Source: Alcanivorax sp. S71-1-4 (GTDB taxonomy: Bacteria > Pseudomonadota > Gammaproteobacteria > Pseudomonadales > Alcanivoracaceae). Taken from it: DNA of 64,000 bases. The stretch covers positions 1-64,000 of the forward strand of contig NZ_AQOR01000011.1 in the NCBI RefSeq assembly GCF_009846755.1, read 5' to 3'. Every line of letters begins with the position of its first letter. Within the stretch, counting starts at the first letter, position 1. This document shows positions 19,381 to 29,044 of the stretch, one piece after another. The position numbers and the translations under genes were made by a program. The notes under the pieces were generated by a model. The model was not told where the DNA came from. It ran no database searches and saw only the letters and a program-made list of their open reading frames with translations.

Positions 19381-19980
19381 ATGGCCGGGCCGCGTCTGAT
19401 CCGCCTGCTGGAGGAGGTCCGCGCCTGCCGGCTGTGCGAGGACGTGCTGCCGCTGGGGCCGCGCCCGGTGATCCGGGCGGCGCGCAGTGCGCGGATACTG
19501 ATCATTGGCCAGGCGCCCGGCACCCGGGTGCATGCCACGGGCATCCCCTGGAATGACCCCTCCGGCGACCGCCTGCGGGAGTGGCTGGCGATGGATGCGG
19601 AGACGTTCTATGACGAACGTCGTATTGCGATCATGCCGATGGGATTGTGTTATCCCGGCCGCGGTCGCAGTGGTGATCTGCCGCCACGGCCGGAATGCGC
19701 ACCCACCTGGCACGACCGGGTGCGTGCGGAGTTGCCGGCACTGCGGCTGACCCTGCTGATCGGCCAGTACGCCCAGCGCTACTATCTGCCTGCCTGGCGT
19801 GGCTCGCTGACGGAGAACGTGCGGCATTACGCCGCAGCACCGCCGGGACTGTTTCCGCTGCCGCATCCAAGCCCGCGCAACCGGCTCTGGCTGCGCCAGC
19901 GGCCCTGGTTCGAGGCCGAGGTGGTGCCGGCCCTGCGGGAGGCGGTACGCGAGGCCCTGTCGGTGGCGCCAAGTGCCTGA
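19381..19980 (+). CDS. Fe-S uracil-DNA glycosylase superfamily protein, atypical motif
   Basis: The 199-residue protein has four cysteines spaced as in Fe-S UDGs (families 4/5): CRLC near residue 15, then Cys in MGLCYPG and Cys in PPRPEC 16 residues later. The second active-site motif is HPSPRN. Motif 1 reads GQAPGTRVHATGIPW in place of the GEAPG of family 4, so uracil excision should not be assumed. It starts 4 bp after tesB and is probably translated with it. Homologs are usually annotated only as uracil-DNA glycosylase family proteins. Confidence 0.82.
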   Translation: MAGPRLIRLLEEVRACRLCEDVLPLGPRPVIRAARSARILIIGQAPGTRVHATGIPWNDPSGDRLREWLAMDAETFYDERRIAIMPMGLCYPGRGRSGDLPPRPECAPTWHDRVRAELPALRLTLLIGQYAQRYYLPAWRGSLTENVRHYAAAPPGLFPLPHPSPRNRLWLRQRPWFEAEVVPALREAVREALSVAPSA

Positions 19981-19996
19981 GCCAAAAGCCGGAAAA

Positions 19997-20012
19997 GGGG
20001 TCGAAAGACCCC
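19997..20012. other. Perfect hairpin with GAAA tetraloop upstream of gap
   Basis: GGGGTC-GAAA-GACCCC lies 16 bp after the UDG-like stop and 90 bp before gap. The plus strand has no T-run after it, while on the minus strand it is followed by TTTT. It may protect the 3' end of the tesB transcript or slow polymerase; no minus-strand gene needs a terminator here. Confidence 0.45.
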
Positions 20013-20102
20013 AGCCAGCCGGTGGATAAACGGGCATTTAAGCGCTAGAATGCGCGCCCGAAACACCTGCCATCACCAAGCCACCCCAGAGGGCCTTACC
20101 CC

Positions 20103-21542
20103 GTGAGCAAACAGGAAGACCACTTCGGACGCTGGAAAAACCGCGAAGAGATTGCCGAGTCAATGATCCCCATGCTTGGCAAGCTGTACCGTGAAAAGAA
20201 TGTCACCACCACGGTCTACAGCCGCTCGCTGGTCAACAAGTCTGTAATCCAGATTCTCAAGACCCACCGTTTCGTCAAGCAGGTGGAGGATACTGAGCTG
20301 TCTGTGGTGGATACTTTCCCGATCCTGCAGGAAGTGATGAAGCTGGATCTTGGCCCCTGTCGCGTGGATATCGGCAAGCTGGCGGTCAACTACAAGAAGG
20401 ACAGCCGCGGCCAGTCCATCGAGGAATACGTCCGTGACGAGCTGGCCGGGGCCATCTCGGACAAGGACACCCAGCCGCAGCCCACCGACGTGGTGCTGTA
20501 CGGCTTCGGTCGTATCGGCCGTATCCTGGCCCGCCTGCTGATCGAGAAGGCCGGCAGCGGCAACGGCCTGCGCCTGCGGGCGGTGGTGGTACGTGAATCC
20601 GGCAAGGGCGACCTGCAGAAACGCGCCAGCCTGCTGCGCCGTGATTCGGTCCATGGCCCGTTCTCCGGCACCATTGCCGTGGACGAGGAAGACAGCGCCA
20701 TCATCGCCAACGGCAACTACATCCGTGTGATCTACTCCGGCGATCCCGCGAGCGTGGATTACACCCAGTATGGCATCAAGGATGCCGTGCTGATCGACAA
20801 CACCGGCAAGTGGCGTGACCGTGACGGTCTCGGCCAGCACCTGAAGTGCCCGGGCATCAAGCGGGTGATCCTGACCGCACCGGGCAAGGGTGACCTCAAG
20901 AATATCGTGCACGGGGTGAACAACGCCCTGATCGAAGACAGCGACACCATCATTTCTGCGGCCAGCTGCACCACCAATGCGATCGTGCCGCCGCTGAAGG
21001 CACTGAACGACAAGTTCGGCATTGCCGTCGGTCACGTGGAAACAGTGCACTCCTACACCAACGACCAGAACCTGCTGGACAACTTCCACAAGGGCCCGCG
21101 CCGTGGTCGTGCCGCCCCGCTGAACATGGTGATTACCGAAACCGGCGCCGCCACCGCGGCCGCCAAGGCGCTGCCGGAACTGGCCGGCAAGCTGACCGGT
21201 AATTCCATCCGTGTGCCGACACCGAACGTGTCGCTGGCGATCCTGAATATCACGCTGGAAAAAGACACCACGCTGGATGAACTCAACAGCTACCTGCGTT
21301 GGGTTTCCCTGCATTCTCCGCTGCAACGTCAGATCGACTTCATCAGTTCACCGGATGCCGTGTCCACCGACTTTGTCGGTTCGCGCCATGCCTCCGTGAT
21401 TGATGCGGAAGCCACCATCGTCAATGGCAAGCATTGCGTGCTCTATGTCTGGTATGACAACGAGTTCGGCTATAGCTGCCAGGTGTTGCGCATCCTGCAG
21501 CAGATTTCCGGTGTGGAATTCCCGGCCTATCCGAAGGATTGA
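20103..21542 (+). CDS. gap: Glyceraldehyde-3-phosphate dehydrogenase, long form
   Basis: The 479-residue enzyme starts with GTG 20103 (MSKQEDHFGRWKNREE). An N-terminal extension of about 130 residues precedes the NAD fold (VVLYGFGRIGRILARLL), as in the long GAPDH found beside the nqr operon in Pseudomonas. Catalytic Cys289 sits in SAASCTTNAIVPPL, and the C-terminal domain ends with VWYDNEFGYSCQVLR. It interconverts glyceraldehyde-3-phosphate and 1,3-bisphosphoglycerate; a gluconeogenic bias has been proposed for this subgroup. A strong terminator follows at 21549. Confidence 0.95.
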   Translation: MSKQEDHFGRWKNREEIAESMIPMLGKLYREKNVTTTVYSRSLVNKSVIQILKTHRFVKQVEDTELSVVDTFPILQEVMKLDLGPCRVDIGKLAVNYKKDSRGQSIEEYVRDELAGAISDKDTQPQPTDVVLYGFGRIGRILARLLIEKAGSGNGLRLRAVVVRESGKGDLQKRASLLRRDSVHGPFSGTIAVDEEDSAIIANGNYIRVIYSGDPASVDYTQYGIKDAVLIDNTGKWRDRDGLGQHLKCPGIKRVILTAPGKGDLKNIVHGVNNALIEDSDTIISAASCTTNAIVPPLKALNDKFGIAVGHVETVHSYTNDQNLLDNFHKGPRRGRAAPLNMVITETGAATAAAKALPELAGKLTGNSIRVPTPNVSLAILNITLEKDTTLDELNSYLRWVSLHSPLQRQIDFISSPDAVSTDFVGSRHASVIDAEATIVNGKHCVLYVWYDNEFGYSCQVLRILQQISGVEFPAYPKD

Positions 21543-21548
21543 TCATCA

Positions 21549-21569
21549 GGCCCGCTCTGCGGGCCTTTT
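21549..21569 (+). terminator. Rho-independent terminator after gap
   Basis: GGCCCGC-TCT-GCGGGCC followed by TTTT begins 7 bp after the gap stop codon. The 7-bp GC stem separates gap from the nqr operon. Confidence 0.9.
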
Positions 21570-21621
21570 GTTGCGTGAACAGGCCGCAAGCGCGCGGCTG
21601 GTACGGGTTCCGGGTGGTCTT

Positions 21622-21627
21622 TATAAT
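21622..21627 (+). promoter_or_regulatory. Candidate -10 of the nqr operon promoter
   Basis: A perfect TATAAT stands 140 bp upstream of nqrA, between the gap terminator and the nqrA start. No good -35 lies 16-18 bp upstream (TGGTAC is the nearest), so it may need an activator or not be the real promoter. Confidence 0.4.
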
Positions 21628-21767
21628 GGCGCGCGCCAGCAGACCGTCCGGCCTTTATTTGCGCAAGTGCCGGTTTTCAAGGTGTCGGCTGGAGCCATTC
21701 CAGTTGTTCCGGGCGGGGCCGCCGCCGGGGAGCACCTTCCAGAGTTTCTGAACGTGGGCGAGAGACT

Positions 21768-23114
21768 ATGATCAAAATCAAACGGGGACTCGACCTGCCG
21801 ATCACCGGCGCACCGCGCCAGTCGATCGAGGACGGGCCGCGCGTACGCACGGTCGCCATACTCGGTGGCGACTATGTGGGCATGAAGCCCACCATGGAAG
21901 TCAAAGAAGGGGATCAGGTCCGTAAAGGGCAGGTGCTGTTCACCGACAAGAAAACCGAGGGCGTCAAGTACACCGCGCCGGCCTCCGGGGTGATCAAGGC
22001 GATCAACCGGGGCAACAAGCGGGTGCTGCAATCGGTGGTCATCGATGTCAGTGGCGACGACGACCAGCTCACCTTTGCCGCGCACAACGAAGGCAGCCTC
22101 GGCGGCCTGTCCCGTGAGGTGGTGCAGGAGCAACTGGTGGAATCCGGTGTCTGGACGGTGCTGCGCACGCGTCCGTTCGGCAAGGTGCCGGCACCCGGCT
22201 CCGTGCCGAATTCGATCTTCGTCACCGCCATCGACACCAATCCGCTGGCGGCCAACCCTGACCTGATCATCAAGGAACAGGAGCAGGCTTTCCGTAACGG
22301 GCTGAGCGTGCTGACCCGTCTCACCGATGGCCCGGTCTGGGTCTGCAAGGCGGCCGGCTCTGAACAACCGTCCTTCGCCGGTGGCCAGGTGCGTGAAGAG
22401 CTGTTTGCCGGTCCGCATCCGGCCGGCAACGCCGGGACCCATATTCATCACCTGGACCCGGTCAGCATGAACAAGACCGTCTGGAGTGTGAATTACCAGG
22501 ACGTGATTGCCATCGGCCACCTGTTCACCAGCGGCAAGATCTATACGGACCGCGTGATCGCGCTGTCCGGCCCGCAGGTGGAAAACCCGCGCCTGCTGCG
22601 CACCCGCGTCGGGGCCAGCATCGAAGATCTGGCGGAAGGCCAGCTCAAGGCGGGCGACAACCGCGTGATCTCCGGTTCCGTGTTCAATGGCCACACCGCA
22701 CGCGGCCCGCTGGGCTATCTGGGCCGTACCTCGAACCAGCTTACCGTGCTGCAGGAAGGCCGCGAGCGCCAGCTGCTGGGTTATATCTCGCCGGGCATCA
22801 ACAAACACTCGGTGATGAACATTTACCTGTCAAAGCTGATTCCGGGCAAGAAGTTCAGTTTCACCACGACCACCAACGGCAGTGAACGCGCCATGGTGCC
22901 GATCGGCAACTACGAGACCGTGATGCCGCTCGACATCCTGCCGACGCAATTGCTGCGCGCGCTGGTCGTTGGCGATACCGACACGGCCCAGGCACTGGGT
23001 GCGCTGGAACTGGTGGAAGAGGATCTGGCGCTGTGCTCCTACGTTTGCGTGGGCAAGTACGAGTACGGCCCCATCCTGCGTGACAACCTCACCCGCATCG
23101 AGCTGGAGGGCTGA
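21768..23114 (+). CDS. nqrA: Na+-translocating NADH:quinone reductase subunit A
   Basis: The 448-residue NqrA is the large peripheral subunit on the cytoplasmic side. Start [16 protein letters not shown] is diagnostic, and [18 protein letters not shown] and [15 protein letters not shown] form the barrel-sandwich fold. NqrA contributes to the quinone site region. First gene of nqrABCDEF, with nqrB starting 3 bp after its stop. The complex couples NADH oxidation to Na+ export and is common in marine bacteria. Confidence 0.98.
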   Translation: MIKIKRGLDLPITGAPRQSIEDGPRVRTVAILGGDYVGMKPTMEVKEGDQVRKGQVLFTDKKTEGVKYTAPASGVIKAINRGNKRVLQSVVIDVSGDDDQLTFAAHNEGSLGGLSREVVQEQLVESGVWTVLRTRPFGKVPAPGSVPNSIFVTAIDTNPLAANPDLIIKEQEQAFRNGLSVLTRLTDGPVWVCKAAGSEQPSFAGGQVREELFAGPHPAGNAGTHIHHLDPVSMNKTVWSVNYQDVIAIGHLFTSGKIYTDRVIALSGPQVENPRLLRTRVGASIEDLAEGQLKAGDNRVISGSVFNGHTARGPLGYLGRTSNQLTVLQEGRERQLLGYISPGINKHSVMNIYLSKLIPGKKFSFTTTTNGSERAMVPIGNYETVMPLDILPTQLLRALVVGDTDTAQALGALELVEEDLALCSYVCVGKYEYGPILRDNLTRIELEG

Positions 23115-23116
23115 CC

Positions 23117-24367
23117 ATGGGCCTGAGAAATTATCTGGACAACAAGGTCGCCCCGCATTTCCACGAGGGTGGCAAACTCGAAAAGTACTACGTCTTTTAC
23201 GAGATGTTCGACACCATGCTGTACTCGCCACCGGATACCACCCGGACGGCCTCGCACGTGCGTGACGGCATCGACCTGAAGCGGGTGATGATGACGGTCT
23301 GGTTCGCCACCTTCCCGGCGATCCTGTTTGGTCTTTACAACACCGGTTATCAGGCCAACCTGCAGATCACCGAGTTCGGCTACAGCCCGATCGAAGGGTG
23401 GCGTACGGATCTGGTCGCCCTGCTGGCCGGCTTCGATTACACCAGCCTGTGGGCAAACATGCTGCACGGTGCGGTGTATTACATTCCGATCATGATCACC
23501 GTGTACCTGGGTGGCTTCATCTGGGAAGGGCTGTTTGCCTGGAAGCGCGGCCACGAAGTGAACGAGGGTTTCTTCGTCACCGGTATTCTGTTCACGCTGA
23601 TCCTGCCGCCGGCGATTCCGCTGTGGCAGGTGTTCCTGGGCATTTCCTTCGGCGTCGTGATTGGCAAGGAAGTGTTCGGCGGCACGGGCAAGAACTTCCT
23701 CAACCCGGCGCTGGTCGGCCGTGCGTTCCTGTTCTTCGCCTATCCGGCGCAGATGTCAGGGGATGCGGTCTGGACCGCCGTGGACAACTTCAGTGGCGCC
23801 ACGCCGCTGTCGCTGGCCGCTTCCGGTGACCTGAACTTTGCCGCCGGCCTGACCGAGAACGCGCTGGCCGGGCAGGGCATGGACATTACCTGGATGCAGA
23901 CCTTCCTGGGGGGTATCCAGGGCTCCATCGGTGAGACCTCGACACTGGCGATCCTGTTTGGCGCAGCGCTGCTGCTGCTGACCCGCATTGCCTCGTTCCG
24001 CATCATGGCGGGCGTTGTGGTGGGTGTGGTCGCGCTGTCGGCGCTGCTCAATGCAGTAGGCAGTGATACCAACCCGATGTTCGCCATGCCGTGGTACTGG
24101 CACCTGACCCTGGGTGGTCTGGCGTTCGGTCTGGTGTTCATGGCGACGGATCCGGTGTCCGCTGCCATGACCGATACCGGCAAATGGATCTTCGGTATTG
24201 TCATCGGCCTGATGGTCGTGATGATCCGGGTACTGAACCCGGCGTTCCCGGAAGGCGTGATGCTGGCGATCCTGTTCGGCAACCTGTGCGCACCGTTGAT
24301 TGATTACTTTGTGGTTCAAGCGAACATTCGCCGGCGTCAGCGGCGCACGGCAGGAGGGGCGGCGTAA
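23117..24367 (+). CDS. nqrB: Na+-translocating NADH:quinone reductase subunit B
   Basis: The 416-residue integral membrane subunit carries many hydrophobic helices and the covalent FMN site SGAT with Thr229 as the attachment residue, flavinylated by ApbE. It is the main Na+-conducting subunit and binds riboflavin. The stop overlaps the nqrC ATG by one base (TAATG). The C-terminus is basic (RRRQRRTAG), consistent with a cytoplasmic end. Confidence 0.98.
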   Translation: MGLRNYLDNKVAPHFHEGGKLEKYYVFYEMFDTMLYSPPDTTRTASHVRDGIDLKRVMMTVWFATFPAILFGLYNTGYQANLQITEFGYSPIEGWRTDLVALLAGFDYTSLWANMLHGAVYYIPIMITVYLGGFIWEGLFAWKRGHEVNEGFFVTGILFTLILPPAIPLWQVFLGISFGVVIGKEVFGGTGKNFLNPALVGRAFLFFAYPAQMSGDAVWTAVDNFSGATPLSLAASGDLNFAAGLTENALAGQGMDITWMQTFLGGIQGSIGETSTLAILFGAALLLLTRIASFRIMAGVVVGVVALSALLNAVGSDTNPMFAMPWYWHLTLGGLAFGLVFMATDPVSAAMTDTGKWIFGIVIGLMVVMIRVLNPAFPEGVMLAILFGNLCAPLIDYFVVQANIRRRQRRTAGGAA

Positions 24368-25149
24368 TGGCAGCGAACAAAGACAGTGTAACCAGAACCC
24401 TGCTCGTCGCGCTGATCCTGTGTCTGGTCTGCGCGGTGGTGGTGTCCACCGCCGCCGTGCAACTGCGTCCCAAGCAGCAGGCCAACCAGGTGCTCGACCG
24501 TCAGGTGAACATTCTGCGCGCCGCCGGCATGTACCAGCCGGGCATGGATGTGCAGGCCGAGTTCGAGAAGATGGAGCGTCGCTTTGTCGAGCTGTCCACC
24601 GGCGAATACGTCGACATGCCGGCCAGCTACGACCAGCGTGCCGCGTCGCGCGATCCGGAACAGAGCGTTCGCCTGGACGGCGACACCGACATTGCCAGCA
24701 TTCGCCGGCAAGCCAAAGTGGCAGAGGTGTATCTGTCCCGTGATGACAACGGCGACCTGACCAGCATCATCCTGCCGGTGCATGGCTATGGCCTGTGGTC
24801 GACCCTGTACGGTTTCCTGTCACTGGAGCCGGACGCTGAAACAGTAAAAGGGCTGGTGTTCTACGAGCACGCCGAAACGCCTGGCCTGGGTGGTGAAGTG
24901 GACAACCCGCGCTGGCGCGGCATCTGGGAAGGCAAGGCACTGTTCGATGAACAGGGCAACGTGGCCATCCAGGTGATCAAGGGCAGTGTTGACGGCAGTA
25001 CGCCGGATGCCGAACACAAGGTGGATGGCCTGTCCGGTGCCACCCTGACCAGCAACGGGGTCAGCAATCTGGTGCGTTTCTGGGTCGGCGAGAACGGTTT
25101 CGGCCCGTATCTGGAACGTGTGCGTCGCGGCGACGCAGCGCAGAATTGA
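24367..25149 (+). CDS. nqrC: Na+-translocating NADH:quinone reductase subunit C
   Basis: A 260-residue subunit with one N-terminal membrane helix ([21 protein letters not shown]) and a periplasmic FMN domain. The flavinylation motif is [12 protein letters not shown] with Thr226. [14 protein letters not shown] and [11 protein letters not shown] are typical of the FMN-binding fold. ApbE encoded downstream should attach FMN through a phosphoester bond. Confidence 0.97.
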   Translation: MAANKDSVTRTLLVALILCLVCAVVVSTAAVQLRPKQQANQVLDRQVNILRAAGMYQPGMDVQAEFEKMERRFVELSTGEYVDMPASYDQRAASRDPEQSVRLDGDTDIASIRRQAKVAEVYLSRDDNGDLTSIILPVHGYGLWSTLYGFLSLEPDAETVKGLVFYEHAETPGLGGEVDNPRWRGIWEGKALFDEQGNVAIQVIKGSVDGSTPDAEHKVDGLSGATLTSNGVSNLVRFWVGENGFGPYLERVRRGDAAQN

Positions 25150-25159
25150 GGAGACAGTC

Positions 25160-25831
25160 ATGGCCGAATTAAAGAAAAAGGACATCCTGTTCCAGCCGAT
25201 CTTCGACAACAACCCGATCGCGCTGCAGATTCTGGGTATCTGTTCCGCCCTGGCGGTAACCACCCAGCTGTCCACAACGCTGACCATGTGCGTGGCGCTG
25301 ACGCTGGTGACGGCATTCTCGAGCTTCTTCGTGAGTGCGATCCGCAACCAGATCCCGTCCAGCATTCGTATCATCGTGCAGATGACCATCATCGCCTCGC
25401 TGGTGATCGTGGTGGATCAGTTCCTGCGTGCCTATGCCTACGATATCAGCCGGCAAATGTCGGTGTTCGTTGGCCTGATCATCACCAACTGCATCGTGAT
25501 GGGGCGCGCCGAAGCCTTTGCCATGAAGAACCCGCCGGTGGTGTCCTGGATCGACGGCTTCGCCAACGGCCTGGGCTACAGCGTGGTGCTGCTCAGCGTC
25601 GGGATCGTGCGTGAACTGCTCGGCTCCGGCAGCCTGTTCGGTTTTGAGATTCTGCCGCTGGTGAACAACGGTGGCTGGTACGTGAGCAACGGTCTGCTGC
25701 TGCTGCCGCCGAGTGCTTTCTTCCTGATCGGCCTGTTCATCTGGGCGCTGCGTAGCTGGAAACCGGAACAGGTGGAAGAAGACCAGTTCAAGATTGCACC
25801 GAACTCACGACGCGTCAGTGACGCGTTCTAA
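25160..25831 (+). CDS. nqrD: Na+-translocating NADH:quinone reductase subunit D
   Basis: The 223-residue subunit, with six predicted membrane helices, starts at ATG 25160 after the ribosome-binding site GAGGAGAC. NqrD and NqrE are homologous to each other and hold an iron centre between them in the membrane (Cys in [14 protein letters not shown] here). Loading that iron depends on NqrM, which is encoded at the end of this operon. A frame starting earlier at 25118 overlaps nqrC and is not used. Confidence 0.97.
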   Translation: MAELKKKDILFQPIFDNNPIALQILGICSALAVTTQLSTTLTMCVALTLVTAFSSFFVSAIRNQIPSSIRIIVQMTIIASLVIVVDQFLRAYAYDISRQMSVFVGLIITNCIVMGRAEAFAMKNPPVVSWIDGFANGLGYSVVLLSVGIVRELLGSGSLFGFEILPLVNNGGWYVSNGLLLLPPSAFFLIGLFIWALRSWKPEQVEEDQFKIAPNSRRVSDAF

Positions 25832-25846
25832 AGGGGAGAGATAGCC

Positions 25847-26467
25847 GTGTTTGAACATTATCTGAGCCTCTTTGTCCGGGCCGTCTTCGTCGAGAATATG
25901 GCGCTGGCGTTCTTCCTGGGCATGTGTACCTTCCTCGCCGTGTCGAAGAAAGTGCAGACCGCCATTGGCCTGGGCGTGGCCGTGGTGGTGGTGCTGGCGA
26001 TCACCGTGCCGGTGAACAACCTGCTGCTGAACTACCTGCTCGCCGAAGGCGCACTGGAGTGGACCGGCGTGCCGGCACTGGCGCAACTGGACCTGCGCTT
26101 CCTGGGTCTGCTGAGCTATATCGGTGTGATCGCGGCACTGGTGCAGGTGCTGGAGATGCTGCTGGATAAATACGTGCCGGCGCTCTACAACGCGCTCGGT
26201 ATCTTCCTGCCGCTGATCACGGTGAACTGCGCCATTCTCGGCGCCAGCCTGTTCATGGTGGAACGTGACTACGCCTTTGGTGAAAGCGCGGTCTACGGCC
26301 TGGGTGCGGGCGTGGGCTGGGCGCTGGCCATCACGCTGCTCGCGGCAATCCGCGAAAAGCTGAAGTACAGCGATGTGCCGAATGGCCTCAAGGGCCTGGG
26401 CATCACCTTTATCACCGTAGGGCTGATGTCGCTGGGCTTCATGTCCTTCTCCGGCGTTCAGCTTTAA
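25847..26467 (+). CDS. nqrE: Na+-translocating NADH:quinone reductase subunit E
   Basis: The 206-residue membrane subunit starts with GTG 25847 behind [31 protein letters not shown] and [15 protein letters not shown] hold the two cysteines expected to take part in the intramembrane iron site shared with NqrD. Six helices are predicted with inverted topology relative to NqrD. Confidence 0.97.
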   Translation: MFEHYLSLFVRAVFVENMALAFFLGMCTFLAVSKKVQTAIGLGVAVVVVLAITVPVNNLLLNYLLAEGALEWTGVPALAQLDLRFLGLLSYIGVIAALVQVLEMLLDKYVPALYNALGIFLPLITVNCAILGASLFMVERDYAFGESAVYGLGAGVGWALAITLLAAIREKLKYSDVPNGLKGLGITFITVGLMSLGFMSFSGVQL

Positions 26468-26494
26468 CCGACACAGGGCGAGAGAGGCGTACTG

Positions 26495-27724
26495 ATGAAT
26501 ATCGAAATCCTGTTCGGGGTCACCATGTTCACTGCCATCGTGCTGGTGCTGGTGGCATTCATTCTGGTGGCGCGTTCACGGCTGGTCTCCAGCGGTGATG
26601 TGCACATCAATATCAATGGCGATGAGTCGAAGAGCATCGACGTGCCGGCGGGCGGCAAGCTGCTGAACACGCTGGCCGACCAGGGCATCTTCCTGTCTTC
26701 CGCCTGTGGCGGCGGCGGTACCTGCGCGCAGTGCAAGTGTGTCGTACTGGACGGCGGCGGCGATATTCTGCCGACCGAGGAAGGCCACTTCACCAAGTCG
26801 CAGATCCGCGAAGGCTATCGCCTGTCCTGCCAGGTCAACGTCAAGCAGGACATGAAGATCGAGGTGCCGGAAGAATTCTTCGGTGTGAAGAAGTGGGAGT
26901 GCGAAGTCATCTCCAATGACAACGTGGCCACTTTTATCAAGGAACTGGTGCTGAAACTGCCGGAAGGCGAAGAAGTGGATTTCCGTGCCGGCGGCTACGT
27001 GCAGCTCGAATGCCCGCCGTACGAGATCAAGTTCTCCGACTTTGACATCGCTGATGAATACCGCGGTGACTGGGAGCGCTTCAAATTCTTCGACCTGACG
27101 GCGAAGAATGATGAAGACGTGATCCGTGCCTACTCGATGGCGAACTACCCGGATGAGAAAGGCATCCTGAAGTTCAACATCCGGATCGCCACACCGCCGC
27201 CGGGCAGCAAGGACATCCAGCCGGGCAAGATGTCCAGCTTCGTGTTCAACCTCAAGCCGGGCGACAAGATCACGGTATTCGGGCCGTTCGGTGAGTTCTT
27301 TGCCAAGGATACTGATGCAGAGATGGTGTTCATCGGTGGCGGTGCCGGCATGGCGCCGATGCGTTCGCACATCTTTGACCAGCTCAAGCGTCTCAATTCG
27401 AAACGCAAGATCAGCTTCTGGTACGGTGCGCGCTCCATGCGCGAGGCGTTCTATACCGAAGAATATGATCAGCTTGCCGAAGAAAACGACAACTTCAAAT
27501 GGCATCTGGCGCTGTCGGACCCGCAACCGGAAGACAACTGGACCGGCCTGACCGGCTTCATTCACCAGGTACTGTTTGATAACTACCTGAAAGACCATCC
27601 GGCGCCGGAGGACTGCGAGTTCTACATGTGCGGTCCGCCCATGATGAACGCTGCGGTGATCAAGATGCTGGAAGACCTCGGTGTCGAGCGGGACAACATC
27701 CTGCTGGATGACTTCGGTGGCTGA
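26495..27724 (+). CDS. nqrF: Na+-translocating NADH:quinone reductase subunit F
   Basis: The 409-residue electron-entry subunit has one N-terminal helix, a 2Fe-2S ferredoxin domain with Cys71, Cys77, Cys80 and Cys112, then an FAD domain (RAYSMANYP) and an NADH domain ([29 protein letters not shown]). It oxidises NADH and passes electrons through FAD to the Fe-S cluster. apbE follows after 4 bp. Confidence 0.98.
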   Translation: MNIEILFGVTMFTAIVLVLVAFILVARSRLVSSGDVHININGDESKSIDVPAGGKLLNTLADQGIFLSSACGGGGTCAQCKCVVLDGGGDILPTEEGHFTKSQIREGYRLSCQVNVKQDMKIEVPEEFFGVKKWECEVISNDNVATFIKELVLKLPEGEEVDFRAGGYVQLECPPYEIKFSDFDIADEYRGDWERFKFFDLTAKNDEDVIRAYSMANYPDEKGILKFNIRIATPPPGSKDIQPGKMSSFVFNLKPGDKITVFGPFGEFFAKDTDAEMVFIGGGAGMAPMRSHIFDQLKRLNSKRKISFWYGARSMREAFYTEEYDQLAEENDNFKWHLALSDPQPEDNWTGLTGFIHQVLFDNYLKDHPAPEDCEFYMCGPPMMNAAVIKMLEDLGVERDNILLDDFGG

Positions 27725-27728
27725 GGCC

Positions 27729-28775
27729 ATGCGCCCTCTGCATACCAGCAATACAGGACAGGGCCTCAGGGCCCTGTTCCTGTTAGTGCTGTCTCTGTGG
27801 CTGGCGAGTTGCTCGCCATCGGCGCAGGTGTATTCCTTCGGTGGCCCGACCATGGGCACCTCCTGGGAAGTGACCCTGGCGGAACTGCCGTCCGGCGTGC
27901 GAGTGAAGCAACTGCGCACCGACATCGAAGTGCTGCTGACGACCATCAATCAGCAGATGAGCACTTATATCGATGATTCCGATATTTCCCGGTTCAACCA
28001 GGCAGGCCCGGAAACCTGGCATGCGGTGCCGCCGGATTTCGCCCGTGTGCTGGAGGCCGCGCTGGCTTTGTCGCACGCCAGCGGTGGCGCGTTCGATCCG
28101 ACCGTCGGGCCGCTGGTCAATTTGTGGGGCTTTGGCCCGACAGGGCGGCGCGACCAGGCGCCGCCGGCGGCAGAGCGTGAGGCTGCCCGCGCCCGCGTCG
28201 GTTGGCAACGGCTGCAATGGGATGCGGCACATCAGCGCCTGCTGCAACCTGGCGGTGTCTATCTGGATTTCTCCGCAATTGCCAAGGGCTATGCGGTGGA
28301 CCGGGTGGGTGAATACCTGAGCGGGCAGGGCGTGGACGCCTGGCTGGTGGATATCGGCGGTGAAGTGCGTACCCGTGGCAGGAAAGCCGACGGCGAGCCG
28401 TGGCGTATTGCCGTGGAACGGCCGCTGGCGGGGACGCGGGAGATCAACACCGTGGTGCGTCCCGGCGACATGGCCATGGCCACGTCCGGTGATTACCGCA
28501 ATTTCTTTGAAGACAATGGCCACAGTTTTTCCCACACCATCGACCCGCGCACTGCCGAACCGGTGAATCATCGCCTGGCCTCGGTGACCGTGCTGCACCC
28601 CAGCTGCATGCAGGCCGACGGGCTGGCCACACTGCTTACGGTGCTTGGGCCAGAGGAAGGGATGGCATTTGCGGCCCGCCATAACCTGGCGGTACTCTTG
28701 ATCGTGCGTGAGGAAGACGGCTTCCGTGAACTGATGACGGACAGCTTCCGACGCTATACGGAGGATACAGACTGA
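27729..28775 (+). CDS. apbE: FAD:protein FMN transferase (lipoprotein)
   Basis: The 348-residue protein begins MRPLHTSN at ATG 27729 and has a lipoprotein signal with lipobox LASC near residue 25. FGGPTMGTSWEVT, YLDFSAIAKGYAVDRV and MAMATSGDYRN are ApbE motifs for FAD and Mg2+. It transfers FMN onto Thr of SGAT motifs in NqrB and NqrC in the periplasm, which explains its place at the end of nqr. Its stop overlaps nqrM by one base (TGATG). Confidence 0.95.
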   Translation: MRPLHTSNTGQGLRALFLLVLSLWLASCSPSAQVYSFGGPTMGTSWEVTLAELPSGVRVKQLRTDIEVLLTTINQQMSTYIDDSDISRFNQAGPETWHAVPPDFARVLEAALALSHASGGAFDPTVGPLVNLWGFGPTGRRDQAPPAAEREAARARVGWQRLQWDAAHQRLLQPGGVYLDFSAIAKGYAVDRVGEYLSGQGVDAWLVDIGGEVRTRGRKADGEPWRIAVERPLAGTREINTVVRPGDMAMATSGDYRNFFEDNGHSFSHTIDPRTAEPVNHRLASVTVLHPSCMQADGLATLLTVLGPEEGMAFAARHNLAVLLIVREEDGFRELMTDSFRRYTEDTD

Positions 28776-29014
28776 TGTTGATGACCCTGATTGCCGCCAT
28801 CGTACTGATCGGCCTGCTGTTCACGGGCATGGCGATTGGTGTGATCGTGGCCAACAAGCCGGTAAAGGGCTCCTGCGGCGGCCTCAGTGCAGTGGGGCTG
28901 GACGGCGAATGCGAGATCTGCGGGCGCAACCCTTCCGACTGCGACAACCCAGACACGCGTGTTCAGGCAGAGCGTGCTGCCGCACTGTCGGTTGATGCGA
29001 ACCGTCGCGCTTGA
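28775..29014 (+). CDS. nqrM: Na+-NQR maturation protein NqrM (DUF539)
   Basis: A 79-residue protein with an N-terminal membrane helix (MTLIAAIVLIGLLFTGMAIGV, about 3-23 with the first residues omitted) followed by four conserved cysteines in SCGGLSAVG, CEICGRNPSDC. NqrM is known to be needed for assembling the iron centre of NqrD/NqrE. It is the last gene of the operon and overlaps apbE by one base. Confidence 0.95.
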   Translation: MLMTLIAAIVLIGLLFTGMAIGVIVANKPVKGSCGGLSAVGLDGECEICGRNPSDCDNPDTRVQAERAAALSVDANRRA

Positions 29015-29044
29015 TGTGAATCATTCTTGAACCTGGGGGCGGGT

